Shown here in pieces: positions 23,953 to 36,297 of a DNA stretch of 64,000 nt. Position 1 is the first letter of the stretch; every line of letters begins with the position of its first letter. The stretch is taken from the NCBI RefSeq assembly GCF_040054535.1, contig NC_090797.1, positions 14,784,501 through 14,848,500 of the forward strand, read 5' to 3'. Below the pieces are notes generated by a model, which searched no databases, had not been told where the DNA came from, and saw only the letters and a program-made list of their open reading frames with translations. This DNA is from Antennarius striatus (Eukaryota > Chordata > Actinopteri > Lophiiformes > Antennariidae). The translations under genes and the position numbers were made by a program.

Positions 23953-23957
23953 GCTCC

Positions 23958-24921
23958 GTTTCAGCTGATGTTCGGTCGGACGCCTAGGCTGCCAGTTGAC
24001 CTGTTGTTTGGATCCGTCCTTCAGGATGATCAGTGGGTGGATTATGACGTCTATGTGCAGCGTCTCAGACAGGACCTAGCGGACGCCATGAGAGTTGCTC
24101 AAACCTCCTCCACTAAACAGCAAAAGAGACAGGCTGAACTCTATAACAGGAAGTTCAAGGGTTCAGTAGTGGAAGTTGGTGACAGGGTTCTTTTATCCAA
24201 CAAGGGTTAGCGTGGGAAGAGAAAATTGGCTGATCGCTGGGATGGTCATCTGTACACTGTTTTGGAGAAACATGGGGACACACACACCTTTCAGATCAGG
24301 AACAGTGCCACTAATCAGGAGAAGGTCGTCCACCGCAATTTGATAATGCCAGTCAATTTCCTGCCCTTCCCAACCGGTTCAGATGAGGTTGACTCATGCT
24401 CGAGTGACGTAGCCACCGATGCTGCTAGTGGCTCATTATCGGCGGACGGTGTCTGTTCTGTGGTGCTATCTGACTGTGAACCTGAGAACAGAACTGCGTC
24501 TTGGGTTTCCCGACTTCCTGACTCCGTTGGGGACGAGGTGGGCATTGCGTCCGTTGATGGGGCTGTTCACGCTGTTTCACGCGACTCACCTCTTGACCCT
24601 AGGGAGACTGTTGACGGTCTGGACTTGATTGTCACTGATGATGTGCCCGTTGATGCCAAAGAAACGACGGTGGCTCCTGACATGACGACTGACGTTGACT
24701 GTCCGACGGACCGGGATGTTGCACGGTTGACACCAACGTCAATGACTGACTCGTGGTCCTCTGTGGTTGGTCCTTTGACTGTGACAGGGGAACAACTGCA
24801 ACGGTCTACAGCTGCTGGCAGTGCCGGACTCCGCAGGGTGCGGACTAGATGTGGGAGGGTTGTTAGGCTTGTTGTTCGGCTCATACAAAATATGCACCAG
24901 GCAATTGTTTCTGGTCATTAA
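23958..24921 (+). pseudogene. Gypsy integrase, C-terminal part
   Basis: The frame resumes in register after the solo LTR with QLMFGRTPRLPVDLLFG, a conserved integrase C-terminal motif, and a basic region around QQKRQAELYNRKF. A TAG stop at about 24,208 splits the frame. The second part (24,226-24,921) has RWDGHLYTVLEKHGDTHTFQ and an acidic, Asp/Ser/Thr-rich tail. No chromodomain was recognised. Confidence 0.8.
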
Positions 24922-25279
24922 GGTTCGTGTGTTACATTTTTGGTTATGTATTTATTTTGTTTGTTTATTTTCTCAGATGAACGACTTGTGGGGTTTTGTC
25001 AACCTGTGTGGTCTGATTTTTTTTTTGTTGTATTGTGATTGTACAGTATATTGTCATATGTGAATTGTGTGGTACCTGGTGTCCTAACATGTACATGGGC
25101 ATGTTTTTCTGTGGGTGCTAGAGGGGTTTGCAACCCTTTTCTCACCTTAATTCTAATGGAATAGTCACTGACTGATATATTGGGTACCCTCAAATTGGAC
25201 AATATTGTTTCACTTCTTTTGTTTTATTTATTGTTTGTTTTATGTCATTTTTTTAATGTTTGAATGAGGGGGTGGAAAT

Positions 25280-25292
25280 CAGTAGGGGGGGA
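25280..25292 (+). promoter_or_regulatory. Polypurine tract of the Gypsy element
   Basis: The run agtaggggggga lies immediately before the TGTAGCGG start of the 3' LTR, the expected place for the plus-strand primer. Confidence 0.7.
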
Positions 25293-25802
25293 TGTAGCGG
25301 ATTTGGGTGTTTCCACTCCTCATTGGCTGATAAGTTGTGAGAGCTCCCCCTGTGGTAGTCTGGTGGTGGTGTGGTGAATACCTGGAGAGTGGAGACCCCT
25401 CCTCAGTCGGTAATGACCGTGGCTGAGAGAGGTACGTGTATGTAGCGGGTGGGATCAATTTTCATTGTTGGGGGCTAGACAAGTAGCGGTGACAGTTGTG
25501 AGGTCTTGTATGACGTTGTACTTCACCACGACTGTCTAAATTTAAGTTTTCTTTTCCCCTAAATAGAGAGTTTGATGAGGATTTTGATCGCCATACGCAC
25601 ATGTTGTGTGTTGCCAGGTATGTAGCCATCCACCACCAGGTATTAGCAAAGTTAGTAGGGAAAACTTTTTACTTTCATTTTGTTTATTGATAATGACTCC
25701 TCAGTCAATTAATTTTATGTTAACTTTGAGTCGGTAATGACCGCGGCTGAGAGAGTTTGATGAGGATTTTGATCACCATATGCACATGTTATGTGTTGCC
25801 AG
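25293..25802 (+). repeat. Gypsy 3' LTR, 3'-truncated
   Basis: Matches the first ~508 bp of the 5' LTR, including the internal duplicated block, then stops after gttgccag. The terminal ~114 bp with the AATAAA signals and CCGCTACA end are absent. Confidence 0.85.
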
Positions 25803-28664
25803 TGTAGGGAAAAATATGCTGCAATAAAGTTCATTGAGGACATGGGGTGAATTTTCTGTGCGGGTGGGGCTGAGAGTGTGTTCAAGGATAGCAGGAACTG
25901 TTTAGACTGATGATAACTGAAACCTGGTTCAATGATGACAAAGGTATTGATTTTTGTCTTAATGGCTATGAATTAAGATATATAAACAGAGTAGGCAAAA
26001 CAGGAGGGGGGGTTGCCTTATACATTCACAAATCTGTTAAATTCAAAGTTTGGGCTAATATGACAACAGCTGTGGAGGGACTATTTGAATGTCTAACAGT
26101 GGAAATTCTAAATGATAAAAAGACAAATATCATCATGAGTTGTGTATACAGGGCACCTGGTTCAGATATAGAAACTTTCACAGACTGGATTGGTAAACTG
26201 TTTTCAACTGTCAAGCAAAAAAACATATTTATCTGTGGTGATTTTAACATTGATCTGTTAAACCCAACCAAGCACAAAACAGTTGATGACTTCACTGACA
26301 CAATGTACAGCTTGTCTCTGTATCCAACTATAACAAAACCGAGCAGAATAACGTCACATAGTGCCACAATCATTGATAACATCTTTACTAATATTATTGG
26401 AAATCAAATCACTAGTGGCCTATTTGTATGTGACATAACTGACCACTTACCTGTTTTTACTTTCTATAATGGTAATTTCAAGAAAACTAAAGACATTATG
26501 GCAAAAATCTCCAAACGAATTTTAACTGATGAAACGATCCAAGCCCTAAACAATAGTTTGGCGCTCCAGGATTGGACTTCAGTGTGCAGTGACCCTAATG
26601 TAGACAGCGCTTATTGTACTTTTTTAGACGCCTTCACTTCCATGTATAATAATCACAGGGCGGCACGGTGGCGCAGTGGTTAGCGCTGCTGCCTCACATC
26701 ACGGCGGACCCGGGTTCGAGTCCTGCTCTGTGCGGAGTTCGCATGCTCTCCCCGTGTCTGCGTGGGTTCTCTCCGGGTTCTCCGGCTTTCTCCCACCTCC
26801 AAAAGCATGCGCTTCAGGTTGATTGGCCGGTCCCAAATTGACCATAGGAGTGAGTGTGTGTGTGAATGATTTTGTTTCTATGTGGCTCCGCAGTACACTG
26901 GCGTCGTGCCCGGAGTGTCCCCCGCCTCATGCCCTGAGACTGCCAGGATAGGCACTGGCTACCCCGCGACCTGCGTTAGCGGATTAAGCGGGTTGGAAGA
27001 TGAATGAATGAATAATCACTGCCCTGTGAAAGAATATGTTATGAAGGAAAAACATCACAAAAGCCCTTGGATTACCAAAGGAATATTGAATGCCTGTAAA
27101 AAGAAAAACAGTCTTTACAAATCTTTTCTCAAAATAAAAACAAAAGAAGTGGAACAAAGATATAAGAAGTACAAAAATAAATTAAACGATATCATAAGAA
27201 CAAGCAAACGATTATACTATCAAAAGAAGTTGCATGAAAATAAAAACAACATAAAAGGAACTTGGAATGCTTTGAAAAGCCTAATCAAACAAAAATCCTC
27301 AAAGTTGACATACCCTGATTACTTTATTGATGAAAATGGTGAAGATTATAATATGAATAATGTAGTAAATAAGTTCAACAAATTTTTTGTGAATGTTGGC
27401 CCTAAGTTGGCTGCTGATATTCTTGATAGTGGAATTGCAAAGTCAACTATTGGAAATAATGCCTTTTCATTCTTCCTCTCAGCTACAAATGAGCAGGAAG
27501 TGACAAAGATCGTTCAGAAGTGTAAGAGTAAGTCCTCCACCGACTGTCATGACATTAGCATGTCATTGGTTAAAAAAATTATACTAAATATTGTCAAACC
27601 TTTAACTTATATCTATAACATGTCATTCCAGACTGGCTGTTTTCTAAGCAAAATGAAAATTGCTAAAGTAATTCCATTCTTCAAAAATTAAAACAAACAT
27701 ACATTTAATAATTACAGACCAATCTCACTTTTGCCTCAATTTTCAAAAATTTTAGAGAAACTCTTCGACACTCGACTTGAAAAGTTTCTTGAGAAACATC
27801 ACATAATTAATGAAGGTCAGTATGGTTTTCGAACCAAAAGAACTACATCAATGGCAATAACAGAAGCTATTGAAGAAATAACTAATGCACTGGAGCAGAA
27901 AAAGTATGCAGTCGGTGTCTTCATTGATCTGAAAAAAGCATTTGATACTATTAACCACGAAATATTACTACATAAAATGGAAAGATATGGATTTAGGGGG
28001 TTGGCTGGGGACTGGTTAAAAAGTTATTTAACAGGGCGGGTACAGTTTGTAAAAATGGGTCAACATTCATCAGATGTACTTGGCATTGCTTGTGGTGTCC
28101 CCCAGGGGTCAGTGTTAGGGCCCAAACTGTTCAATCTGTACATAAATGATATATTTAACACAACCAAAGTCCTGAAACTCATACTATTTGCAGATGACAC
28201 AAATATATTTTACAGTAGTGATGATTATTTTGAGCTTGTAAACACAGTAAACAGGGAACTAAACACAATAAAAGAATGGATGGACTCAAATAAATTATCT
28301 TTGAATATAAATAAAACCAAGGTAATGATGTTTGGAAATCGCAACATAATGTCTGAACAAAAAATAAGTATTGATGGCACTCAAATTGAATTTGTAAGTG
28401 AAAATAAATGTTTAGGAGTTATTATTGATAGTAAATTGTCATGGAAACCCCATGTCAGACACATAAAAAAAAAAATCTCCAAAACCCTCTCAATTATAAA
28501 TAAAGAAAAACAATACCTTGATGGAAATGCACTCCGTACTTTATATTACACCTTGGTCCTCCCATACTTACCAGAACACAATTAATCCTCTGATCATACT
28601 ACGGAAAAGAGCAGTGCGGATCATTCACAAGGTTGGTTTTCTTGAACATACTCATAACCTGTTT
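25803..28664 (+). mobile_element. APE-type non-LTR retrotransposon ORF2 (family X)
   Basis: The frame from 25,910 encodes an APE endonuclease (MITETWFND, GDFNIDLL, and DITDHLPVF at its end). It is split by a SINE at 26,657-27,010 and continues from 27,020. One TAA stop at 27,689 interrupts it. RT follows (27,731-28,585): YGFRTKRTTSMA, VFIDLKKAFDTINHE, CGVPQGSVLGPKLFNLYIND and LFADDTNIFY. A ~41-bp deletion near 28,571 relative to 28,880-28,925 ends the frame. It belongs to the CR1/L2/Jockey-like group; exact clade not determined. The first Cys/Asn region of the endonuclease is missing. Confidence 0.85.
26657..27010 (+). mobile_element. tRNA-derived SINE
   Basis: 354 bp beginning agggcggcacggtggcgcag. 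A pol III A-box (tggcgcagtgg) and B-box (ggttcgagtcc) are present, and the 3' end is (atga)n. A 9-bp duplication aataatcac (26,648-26,656 and 27,011-27,019) flanks it. Removing the SINE and one duplicate leaves the host retrotransposon frame in register, so the insertion is precise. Confidence 0.9.
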
Positions 28665-29005
28665 TCCTACAGCATCAACAAATAGAACTGGAAACGTGTG
28701 AGTATCAAGAGCACACCCCACTGGAGCAGAAAAAGTATGCAGTTGGTCTCTTCATTGATCTGAACCCCATGTCAGACACATAAAAACAAAAATCTCCAAA
28801 ACCCTCTCAATTATAAATAAAGCAAAACTATACCTTGATGGAAATGCACTCCGTACTTTATACTGCACCTTGGTCCTCCCGTACTTTACATATTGTGTTG
28901 AAGTTTGGGGGAATACTTATCAGAACACAATTAATCCTCTGATCATATTACAGAAAAGAGCACTATAATAATAATAACAATAATAATAATAATAATAATA
29001 ATAAC

Positions 29006-29052
<47 letters not shown>

Positions 29053-29580
29053 TGGATTAGATTTATTTAGCGCTTTCTCAAGTTTCAAGTTTATTTATTT
29101 TTATATAGCCCAGATTCACAAACAATGTCTCAAAGGGCTTTCTTGTCTGGACATTCAAAGTAGCTTACATTGGATCCATTATTCATTCACACCTCATTCA
29201 TACGTGGTGGTGGTAAACTACGTACGTACCCACAGCTGCCCTGGGGCAGACTGACGGAGGCGTGGCTGCCACTCTGCGCCTACGGCCCCTCTGACCACCA
29301 CCGGAACAATCACACACATTAAACAAATTATTACCACCAAACCTCCAACGATTCTTTATAACTCCAGTCAGGGCTCATCAATGGAGAGATTTGGGTATTT
29401 TCATTGCCGAGAGCTCAAACCACGCATAAACGTTTTTGTGTGTCTGTGTGCGGAGTGAAACTCTGGAACAATCTGGTCTCACAACACAAGAAATGCCAAA
29501 GTACTAATCAATTGAAACTGTTATATAAACATCATGTCTGGTCAAAGTATAGAGATGAGGGTCTTTAACTCAAACTGCTG
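28665..29580 (+). mobile_element. Internally deleted family X element, 3' part
   Basis: The order of pieces shows large internal deletions: the ORF1-end sequence QQIELETCEYQEH joins RT sequence LEQKKYAVGLFIDL, which then joins the post-RT region. A distal domain remains near 29,440-29,570 (CGVKLWNNLV). A mixed (AAT)n/(AAC)n array at 28,964-29,050 and a 50-bp L2-type tail at 29,090-29,140 interrupt it. The right-arm counterpart is at 57,720-58,720. Confidence 0.75.
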
Positions 29581-29639
29581 TTCTGTTTGTTAACATGTGC
29601 TCAGTGTTTCTTTACCATCGTTGGTATTTGTTAATAACT

Positions 29640-29730
29640 GCTGTTGGCATTTGTCCATTACCATTGTTGGTATATTGTACATTACCATTGTTGGTATATT
29701 GTACATTACCATTGTTGGTATATCGTGCCT
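29640..29730. repeat. 24-bp tandem repeat (VNTR)
   Basis: Three copies of cattaccattgttggtata plus 5 bases. The matching right-arm site (57,585-57,640) has two copies. Confidence 0.8.
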
Positions 29731-30273
29731 TCCTTACATTGTTGTGTGGAATTGCTATTGCAATGTGATAATTTCATTGTTGCCTTGGGTGACGCCATCG
29801 TGATGCAATTATTGTGTGGTTATCCTTGAAATTTCGAAGTAGCAGTGAAGCTCAGTGTGTCAGGCGAATGACCTTCGACTTGGAGAGAGGCGAGTTTGAT
29901 ATCAAGTATTTTATTTGAATTTTTTAACTAAATAAAATATCATTTTATAATGCTGAATAATTAAGTTGCAATATGATTAATGTGTTAATTAATGTTAATA
30001 TTTTTAGACCACGCCTCACGGGCGCCACAAGGGGTGCTCGGGGGCGCACGGTCGCTCGCAGGAACAGCGTTGGTGACCTCTGGTTTAGAACCTCCAAACG
30101 TCACGTGAGCGCAGCAACGTCATGAGGAGCTCAGAGGTGATGAAGCTGGACCTGAGAGGGTTCCTTCTGACTGCACCAACCTTCTGACCGTCTCATTGGT
30201 CCTTTCATCGTGAGACCTACGGACGTTGGTGGACACAGGAGGGAGTGACTGTGTGTCGGCTGCTCTGACCTGA

Positions 30274-30275
30274 TC

Positions 30276-30337
<62 letters not shown>
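30274..30337. repeat. (GT)n microsatellite
   Basis: About 31 units. Its right-arm counterpart at 55,377-55,541 has expanded to roughly 80. Confidence 0.95.
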
Positions 30338-30338
<1 letters not shown>

Positions 30339-31468
30339 CGTGAGGATCAGGAGGTGGTCTTCTGGTGTCGACCCGGTGACACGAGTGGACCGTCACCTGA
30401 ACATCAGTTTAACGTGAACACGTGTTCCTCCTGATCCTGGACAGGGTGGGGCCACCTCCATTTAAACATCACTATTGGTCACATGTCACAGTGAATCAGT
30501 ACTCATCACCACAGCACCAGCTGCTAGCTGCTGTTAGCGACCTGAGCAGCTAGCGGTCCAATGAGTCCTGTTGCTGTGGCTTATGTTTGCTCTGGAGGGT
30601 TCTGTTGGGTTTTTCTGTCTATTAAAGGGCTTTGAAATGTCTCTTGATGTGATTAAGAGCTATATAAATAAAAGTTGGTTGAGTCTGACTCAGGAGGCGG
30701 AGCCAGAGGAGGGTGAGGAGGAGGAGTATGTAGAGTGGAGGATGAAGACGAGTGTCTGTAGTGGGACGATGAGCTAATGAAGCAACAGCCAGGACTAAGT
30801 CATCAGGGGTCGGGGGTTCAAAGCTGTTTTTATGCCACTAGAGGGCGCCACCACATTCTAGACCTCACCTTCACTGGAGGGAGGCTAAGGCTAGCTGTTC
30901 ATGCTAGCTACAAGAAGTATCTCAACAGCTGTGTGTGACATAAGGACATCCGTCTCTCATCCATCCATCCGTTCACCCACTTTGACAGACAGCTTGTGAT
31001 CCAACAGGCTTTTAACCATTAATGAAACACACACACACACACGCACACTCACACACACACACACGGGACACTTGGATGAAGGTGATGAAGGGAGGACACA
31101 TCAGTACAAAATAATGGCTATGAGCAGCTTTAATAAAGAAAACTGAAGATCCAGCCTTCAGGAGTAAAACCTTACAGTTTGACAGTAAATGTCAGAGTGA
31201 TCGTCAGGCTAACAGGAAGTGCTAACAGCTGTCAGTGATAAACAAGTCACACCAAAACCCACAAAGAAACTTGTGGGTTTTGTTTATTAGCAATATTTGA
31301 AAAAAGTTAATTTGTTAAATATTATATTGACTTATTTTTGTTATTTTAGAATTATACCTCCTCCATGAAACGCACCAGAAAGACCAACAATAGATGTCAA
31401 GGTAATGTTTAGCATGAGCACAATGGCTTGTGGGACTTTTTTTCTTCATTTATATTTCATAAGTTAAT

Positions 31469-34400
31469 TTATTGATGGCCTGCCAGGACCTCGTCTTCGT
31501 CCAGCAGCCTCAGAAGCATCTCCCTCAGCTCGAACGGCACCATCTCCTCCTCATCGTTGTCGAAGGAGTCTGGGCTCTCCTGCTCCTCAAAGATGTTCCA
31601 CATCGGAGTCCTGGAGTTCTGCTGGACACACACACACACACACACACACACATCAGACTTCATCCAGTGATGCAGGTTTGCAAAAATCAGACTCCAAATG
31701 TCTCCAAACGATGTTTTCCACTGATCAGTGCTTCCACTCAGCCAGCAGAGGGCGCTGCTGTGGAGATGCTGCTGTTCTTGGCAGACCTTCAACAGAACCA
31801 GTGGACTGGTGGCCCCTTACCCTGTTCCTGTCATTGGATCCAGGCTGTCGGCGCGGGGGCTGGGCCTCCAACAGTCGTCCACCAGGAAAGGCGTGTTTAT
31901 AGAAGCAGATGGCGCCAAAGGGACATGTGCCACGCCCCTCATCAAAGTAGCGACACGGCTTGTTCCTGAAGGAGACCGAGAAGACTGTCAGGGATTCAGA
32001 CACATCAGACAACACCCACTCCACAGCCTATATGTTCTTCTACAGATCTACTAGTATAGCCCCACCCACTAGTGTAGCCCCACCCCTTACCCGTTTCTAG
32101 CCCGGCCCACTTACCGCATGCCGTCCTTGTATTTCTGGATGAGCTTCTGCTTGTCGTCCTCATCTTCCACCCAGAACTCACTCGGGATGACAAAGTTGGA
32201 TGTTATTCCACACTTGGGGCAGCAACTGGAAATAAGTAGAAAAATGGTTTTACCATCTGAAACAGGGAACGTTCAGGAAGAAGCTCCTCTGAAGGAGATT
32301 AAAAACAGTCTCAGGAGATGTTTGGTGAGAAAAGGTGAATTAAAAATTTTTTCTGGTTGGTTTACAGAAGATTAATCAATGTGATGGAACACTTATCGCT
32401 ACAACCTCATTCAAAGTACCTCTGAAATATATTTAGATAACATTTTTGATGCTTTCATGAAGAAGAAAGATGAATAAATATTTGTTATCCAAAGCTGTTA
32501 AAGTCGATTCACTGGACGTTAAGAAAGTTCTTGAAGACGTTTCATCTCTTATCCAAGAGACTTGTTCAGTTCTGAAGGTGGCTGGTGTTGTCCAGCTTAT
32601 TTACCCTGTGGGGTGTGGTCAGGGCTATGCACATTCAGACGACCGTCGTTGAAACCCGTCTGGCCCCTCAACAATTGTTGGGTGTGTCAAAGGGGGGTCG
32701 TTGAAATACAAGTTTCACCTTTGTATACTAATGACCCTCATTAGTATACAAAGGTGAAACACAAATTTCAACGACCCCACTACCCATCACACACTGACGA
32801 CTCACTTGGTGATATCGCACATGGCCCTCCTCCACGTCCTGATGCACTTCAGGCAGTAGCAGTGGCTGCAGTTGACCAGGATGCCGAAGCGCCGCTCACT
32901 GGGGTTGGCCTTCTCCAACACCACTTCAATGCACATACGACACATCATGTACTCGCTGCGCTGGATGGCGAACGAGAGCTCCATGTCCTTCTCGTGGGCC
33001 TCCATGCACGCCTGTGGACAGGTGCAGGAAGTGTGTGTATGTTACCACCATGTCAAAGGAGTGTGTGTGACAGCTCGTGTAGTGTGTCAGCAGGTCGTTA
33101 CCTTGGTGTGCTCTGAGCGCTGACTGATGTCGGTGGGGTGGAGCACCTGGAGCTCACACATGTTACAAACGTCGCCATGGAGATAGGCACAGTTGATTCC
33201 ATAGCGGCACTTTCCAATAGCGGCATAGAAGCAAAGCTGCTTCCTCAGCTCCTTGTTCTCAGGATCAGCTGCAGACGACCCACAACATCAAAACATCAAA
33301 ATACTGTTACCATGGTGACCACACGCCTACAACCTGATCGGACTACAGCTTCCTTCAACTGTTTGTAATCTCAGATGATACAAGTTCACAGTTGTCCACT
33401 TGCTTGTCAATGGGTGAACAAAACAACAGTTTTACCAAATACCAAAATGAACAACAGCCCAACCCCCACCTTAGAAAATATCCGCAGCCCTCAGTCTCCT
33501 CACAAGGGGACGTAGGTGGGATCTAGTGCTTCTCCCCAACACACCACGCGGATCACTCACCCCGTCCACAGTACGGCTGTCCTGAAACAAAATCGGCCGC
33601 GTTGAACCAGTCTTGAACCCATGAGCCGGGTGTTGACCCACTGGGATCCAGTTCTGATGGGTCGAGCAGGGAAGTGGGGGGAGGCATCAGTGTCTGGGGG
33701 GTCGGCCGCTCCTCGCTTTTGGGTAGTTTGTAGTGTTCAAACCTGAGGACACACAAGTTACCATGTTATAACAGGAAGGTTGGGAGATAGAAACCCATTA
33801 GTCCCCCACACATATCAACAGAAAGTTGGGTGATAGAAACTCACCGTATTCCCCCCACCCCTCACATATAAACAAAGGTAGAGGGATGGAAACCCATTAC
33901 CCTCCCTACATACAAACAGAACAGGGAAAAAACATCAACCGTTTTACCAAAAGAGCCTAAAAGAGCTACATAGATCTGAAACTGCTGCTCCACACCACTG
34001 GTGTCAGGGTCAGTATGAACACAAAGCATTTTGGGATTTTTAATTAATGGTGAGAACATTTTAAAAAACCTTTCCCCGCTTCACCTTAAATTCTGTGCCC
34101 AGTGCTCCTCGTCTTGGTTCTCATACCATTTAGTTATAAGAAGTCAGGACCAAACATATCCATGAGCACAGGAGACAGTGCTGGGATGAGAAAGATTACT
34201 CTAAAAATCTTCCAGCAATAACACAACAATAGAGTCAGTACTAACAGTGTGAAGATGCTACTGCTAACTGCTAACCCATCTGTTCCAAAAGACACTTCAA
34301 TGAATGAGCAGGACGCTAAGACTCATAGGAAACACACTCTGATCTGTTGAGCCTAAGCAGTCTGGATTGGACTTCATCCTCCAACATAAAGATGACCATG

Positions 34401-34514
34401 ACTCCAAACTAAAGCACTGAGTCAGAGTAAAGTGTGTGGAGTCCTCCAGGTAAAGGCAGGTCAAGAAGAGCAAAGCAGAATGAGGAGAACTTACTTCAGG
34501 CTGGTTGAAGACAT
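31469..34514 (-). CDS. mkrn: Makorin-like RING/CCCH E3 ligase, copy 2 (intact)
   Basis: Seven coding exons join in frame to 327 codons: 34,495-34,514; 33,561-33,742; 33,102-33,268; 32,806-33,011; 32,115-32,225; 31,821-31,965; 31,469-31,621. All introns have GT-AG ends. In order: a first exon of seven residues beginning MSSTSL; a linker ending in the makorin motif [12 protein letters not shown] finger (C80, C88, C94, H98); the makorin Cys/His motif [19 protein letters not shown] finger about 147-197 ([17 protein letters not shown]); CCCH finger 233-253; acidic tail. Makorins are RNA-binding ubiquitin ligases of about 400-480 residues; this one lacks the two N-terminal CCCH fingers. It differs from copy 3 at only five residues. 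The tail resembles MKRN1 most, but the orthology is not proven. Confidence 0.85.
32688..32776. repeat. Snap-back palindrome in makorin copy 2 intron
   Basis: Arms of about 40 nt around a 3-nt loop, mirroring the structure at 52,931-53,016 in copy 3. Confidence 0.8.
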
Positions 34515-34579
34515 GTCTGCAGGTCTCAGTCATCCACGTCAGGATTCCAGTTGTGACTCACTGCTACTGAGTCCAGACA

Positions 34580-34586
34580 CTTATAG
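34580..34586 (-). promoter_or_regulatory. TATA-like box of makorin copy 2
   Basis: CTATAAG on the minus strand lies about 70 bp before the start codon. The same motif stands at the same distance in copy 3. Confidence 0.45.
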
Positions 34587-34683
34587 TCCTGCTGGGGCAG
34601 AAAGTCCCCCCCACAAACCGCCAACACAATGAGGGTTTTTAGAAGTCCTTCCCACTCAGGTGGGCCGTTGTCCCACCCACCAC

Positions 34684-35750
34684 TTTTTCACCAGAGGAGC
34701 TAACATCCTGGACAATGTTGACACGACACATAAATATGCCTATAAAGCCCCTGCTCTCCCCCACCTTGGGGCATCAGACCACACCACTGTTATGCTAACG
34801 CCGGCATACAGACCGCTCGTCAGAGTCGTCAGACCTCTGAAAAGGAAGATACGGGTGTGGCCTGATGGGTCGTCAGAGGCACTCCAAAACTGCTTCTCCA
34901 CCACAGACTGGAGCGTATCCAAAGATGCAGCCACCCACAACAACACCACAGACCTCCAGGAGTACACGGAGACCGTCACTGCATACATGAGGAAATGCAT
35001 GGATGATGTCACGGTCACCAGAACCTTCTCAGAGCTGGGGACGAGGTGGGCCTGAGGACAGCGAGAGCCAACCTGTCACGAGGCATACGAGTGTCCAAGA
35101 GACAGTACTCCAGGAGGATCGCCACCCACTTCAGCGACAGCAGAGACACCAGGAACATGTGGCGGGAGATTCAGTTCATTATGGACTACAAGCCAACTTT
35201 CTCAGTTCTGCGACAGCTCCACCACTCTGCTGAATCAGCTGAATGTCTTCTTTGCGTGCTTTGTGGCAAACAACAACATCCCGGCACTGAAGACTCCACC
35301 CCTTCCTGGCGACCAGGCGTTGACACTTTCTCAGGACAGCGTGATGCAAGTCCTCAGAAGGACTAATTCACGGAAAGCCCAGGTCCTGACAACATTCCTG
35401 GTCGTGTCCTGAGAGACTGCTGATGAGGTCACAGGTGTCTTCAGAGACATCTTCAACATCTCCCTGAACCAGGCTGTTGTCCCCACCTTCCTCAAAGCCA
35501 CCACCATCATCCCAGTCCCGAAGAAGTCGCCCCCATCCAGCTTCAACGACTACCGCCCAGTTGCACTCACTCCCATCCTTATGAAGCGTTTCGAGCGGCT
35601 AGTCATGCACCACAACAAGTCTGCCCTCCCTTCAACCCTGGACCCTTTTCAGTTTGCCTACTGGTCCAACCGCTCTACCGATGACGCCATCTGCACTGCC
35701 CTAAAGTCAATCCTCACCCCCCTGGTTTTGCCTGATTTTGAATGTTATGA
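34684..35750 (+). pseudogene. L2-like pol fragment between endonuclease and RT
   Basis: The first frame (34,660-35,055) includes the endonuclease end LPHLGASDHTTVML and LQEYTETVTAYMRKCMDDVT. A frameshift near 35,050 leads to RTARANLSRG and ISRRIATHFSDSRDTRNMW-like sequence. Further breaks precede [11 protein letters not shown] and [15 protein letters not shown] catalytic motifs are absent. A short inverted piece of the same element lies at 49,875-50,000. Confidence 0.75.
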
Positions 35751-35823
35751 TGCATCAAAAATGTCAAGTGCACTTTAGTAGTTTATTTAATTTATTCTGC
35801 AGATTGTAAATATTGGGTTCTAC

Positions 35824-36013
<190 letters not shown>

Positions 36014-36297
36014 CAAGGTACTACATAGTACCAACTGCATCTAAAGTACTGTGTGTGTGTGGTGCATTGTACCATTACCTCTAAGAGTCGAATCTATCTT
36101 CTGATTGACATAGTCCCAAATACTAATATCTTTTAAAGAATGTAGCTGGGCTACAACCGTCAACTCCGTGACGACAGCGGCCGTGGACAGTGAAGCAAAG
36201 TCTTTTCAACAATAACAATGACCTAGGACGATCCAGTCCAAAACATTGTTCTTCCTCTCCCAGTGGCCACAATTAACAATGGTAAGCAGAAAACCTG

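Larger units (their letters stand above)
17233..25802 (+). mobile_element. Degenerate Ty3/Gypsy LTR retrotransposon
   Basis: It runs 5' LTR, PBS-like motif, gag, protease, RT, RNase H, integrase, polypurine tract and a truncated 3' LTR. Coding sequence is split by frameshifts (near 18,245, 18,790, 19,100, 19,370 and 22,600), stops (19,485 and 24,208) and a nested solo LTR (23,214-23,952). The LTRs are still very similar over about 508 bp. The 3' LTR lacks its last ~114 bp, so no target-site duplication can be confirmed. The element cannot be autonomous. Confidence 0.9.
28665..34683 (-). repeat. Left arm of the large makorin inverted repeat
   Basis: This DNA matches 51,120-58,643 in reverse complement, including all makorin exons and introns and the family X tail. 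It lacks a 1.36-kb block present in the right arm (56,102-57,457). Its outer end joins family X ORF2 sequence within the shared bases acag at about 28,665. Confidence 0.85.

Noticed and set aside
24315-24884. Minus-strand frames opposite the Gypsy C-terminal tail
   Set aside because: No motif, and they overlap a clear integrase-tail frame on the plus strand.
17228-25802. GCCAG as the Gypsy target-site duplication
   Set aside because: GCCAG precedes the 5' LTR and ends the truncated 3' LTR, but the same bases occur inside the 5' LTR at the corresponding place, so it is LTR sequence. The real LTR end is CCGCTACA.
32754-33368. Plus-strand frames opposite makorin copy 2
   Set aside because: Antisense of RING and CCCH exons with no independent motif.
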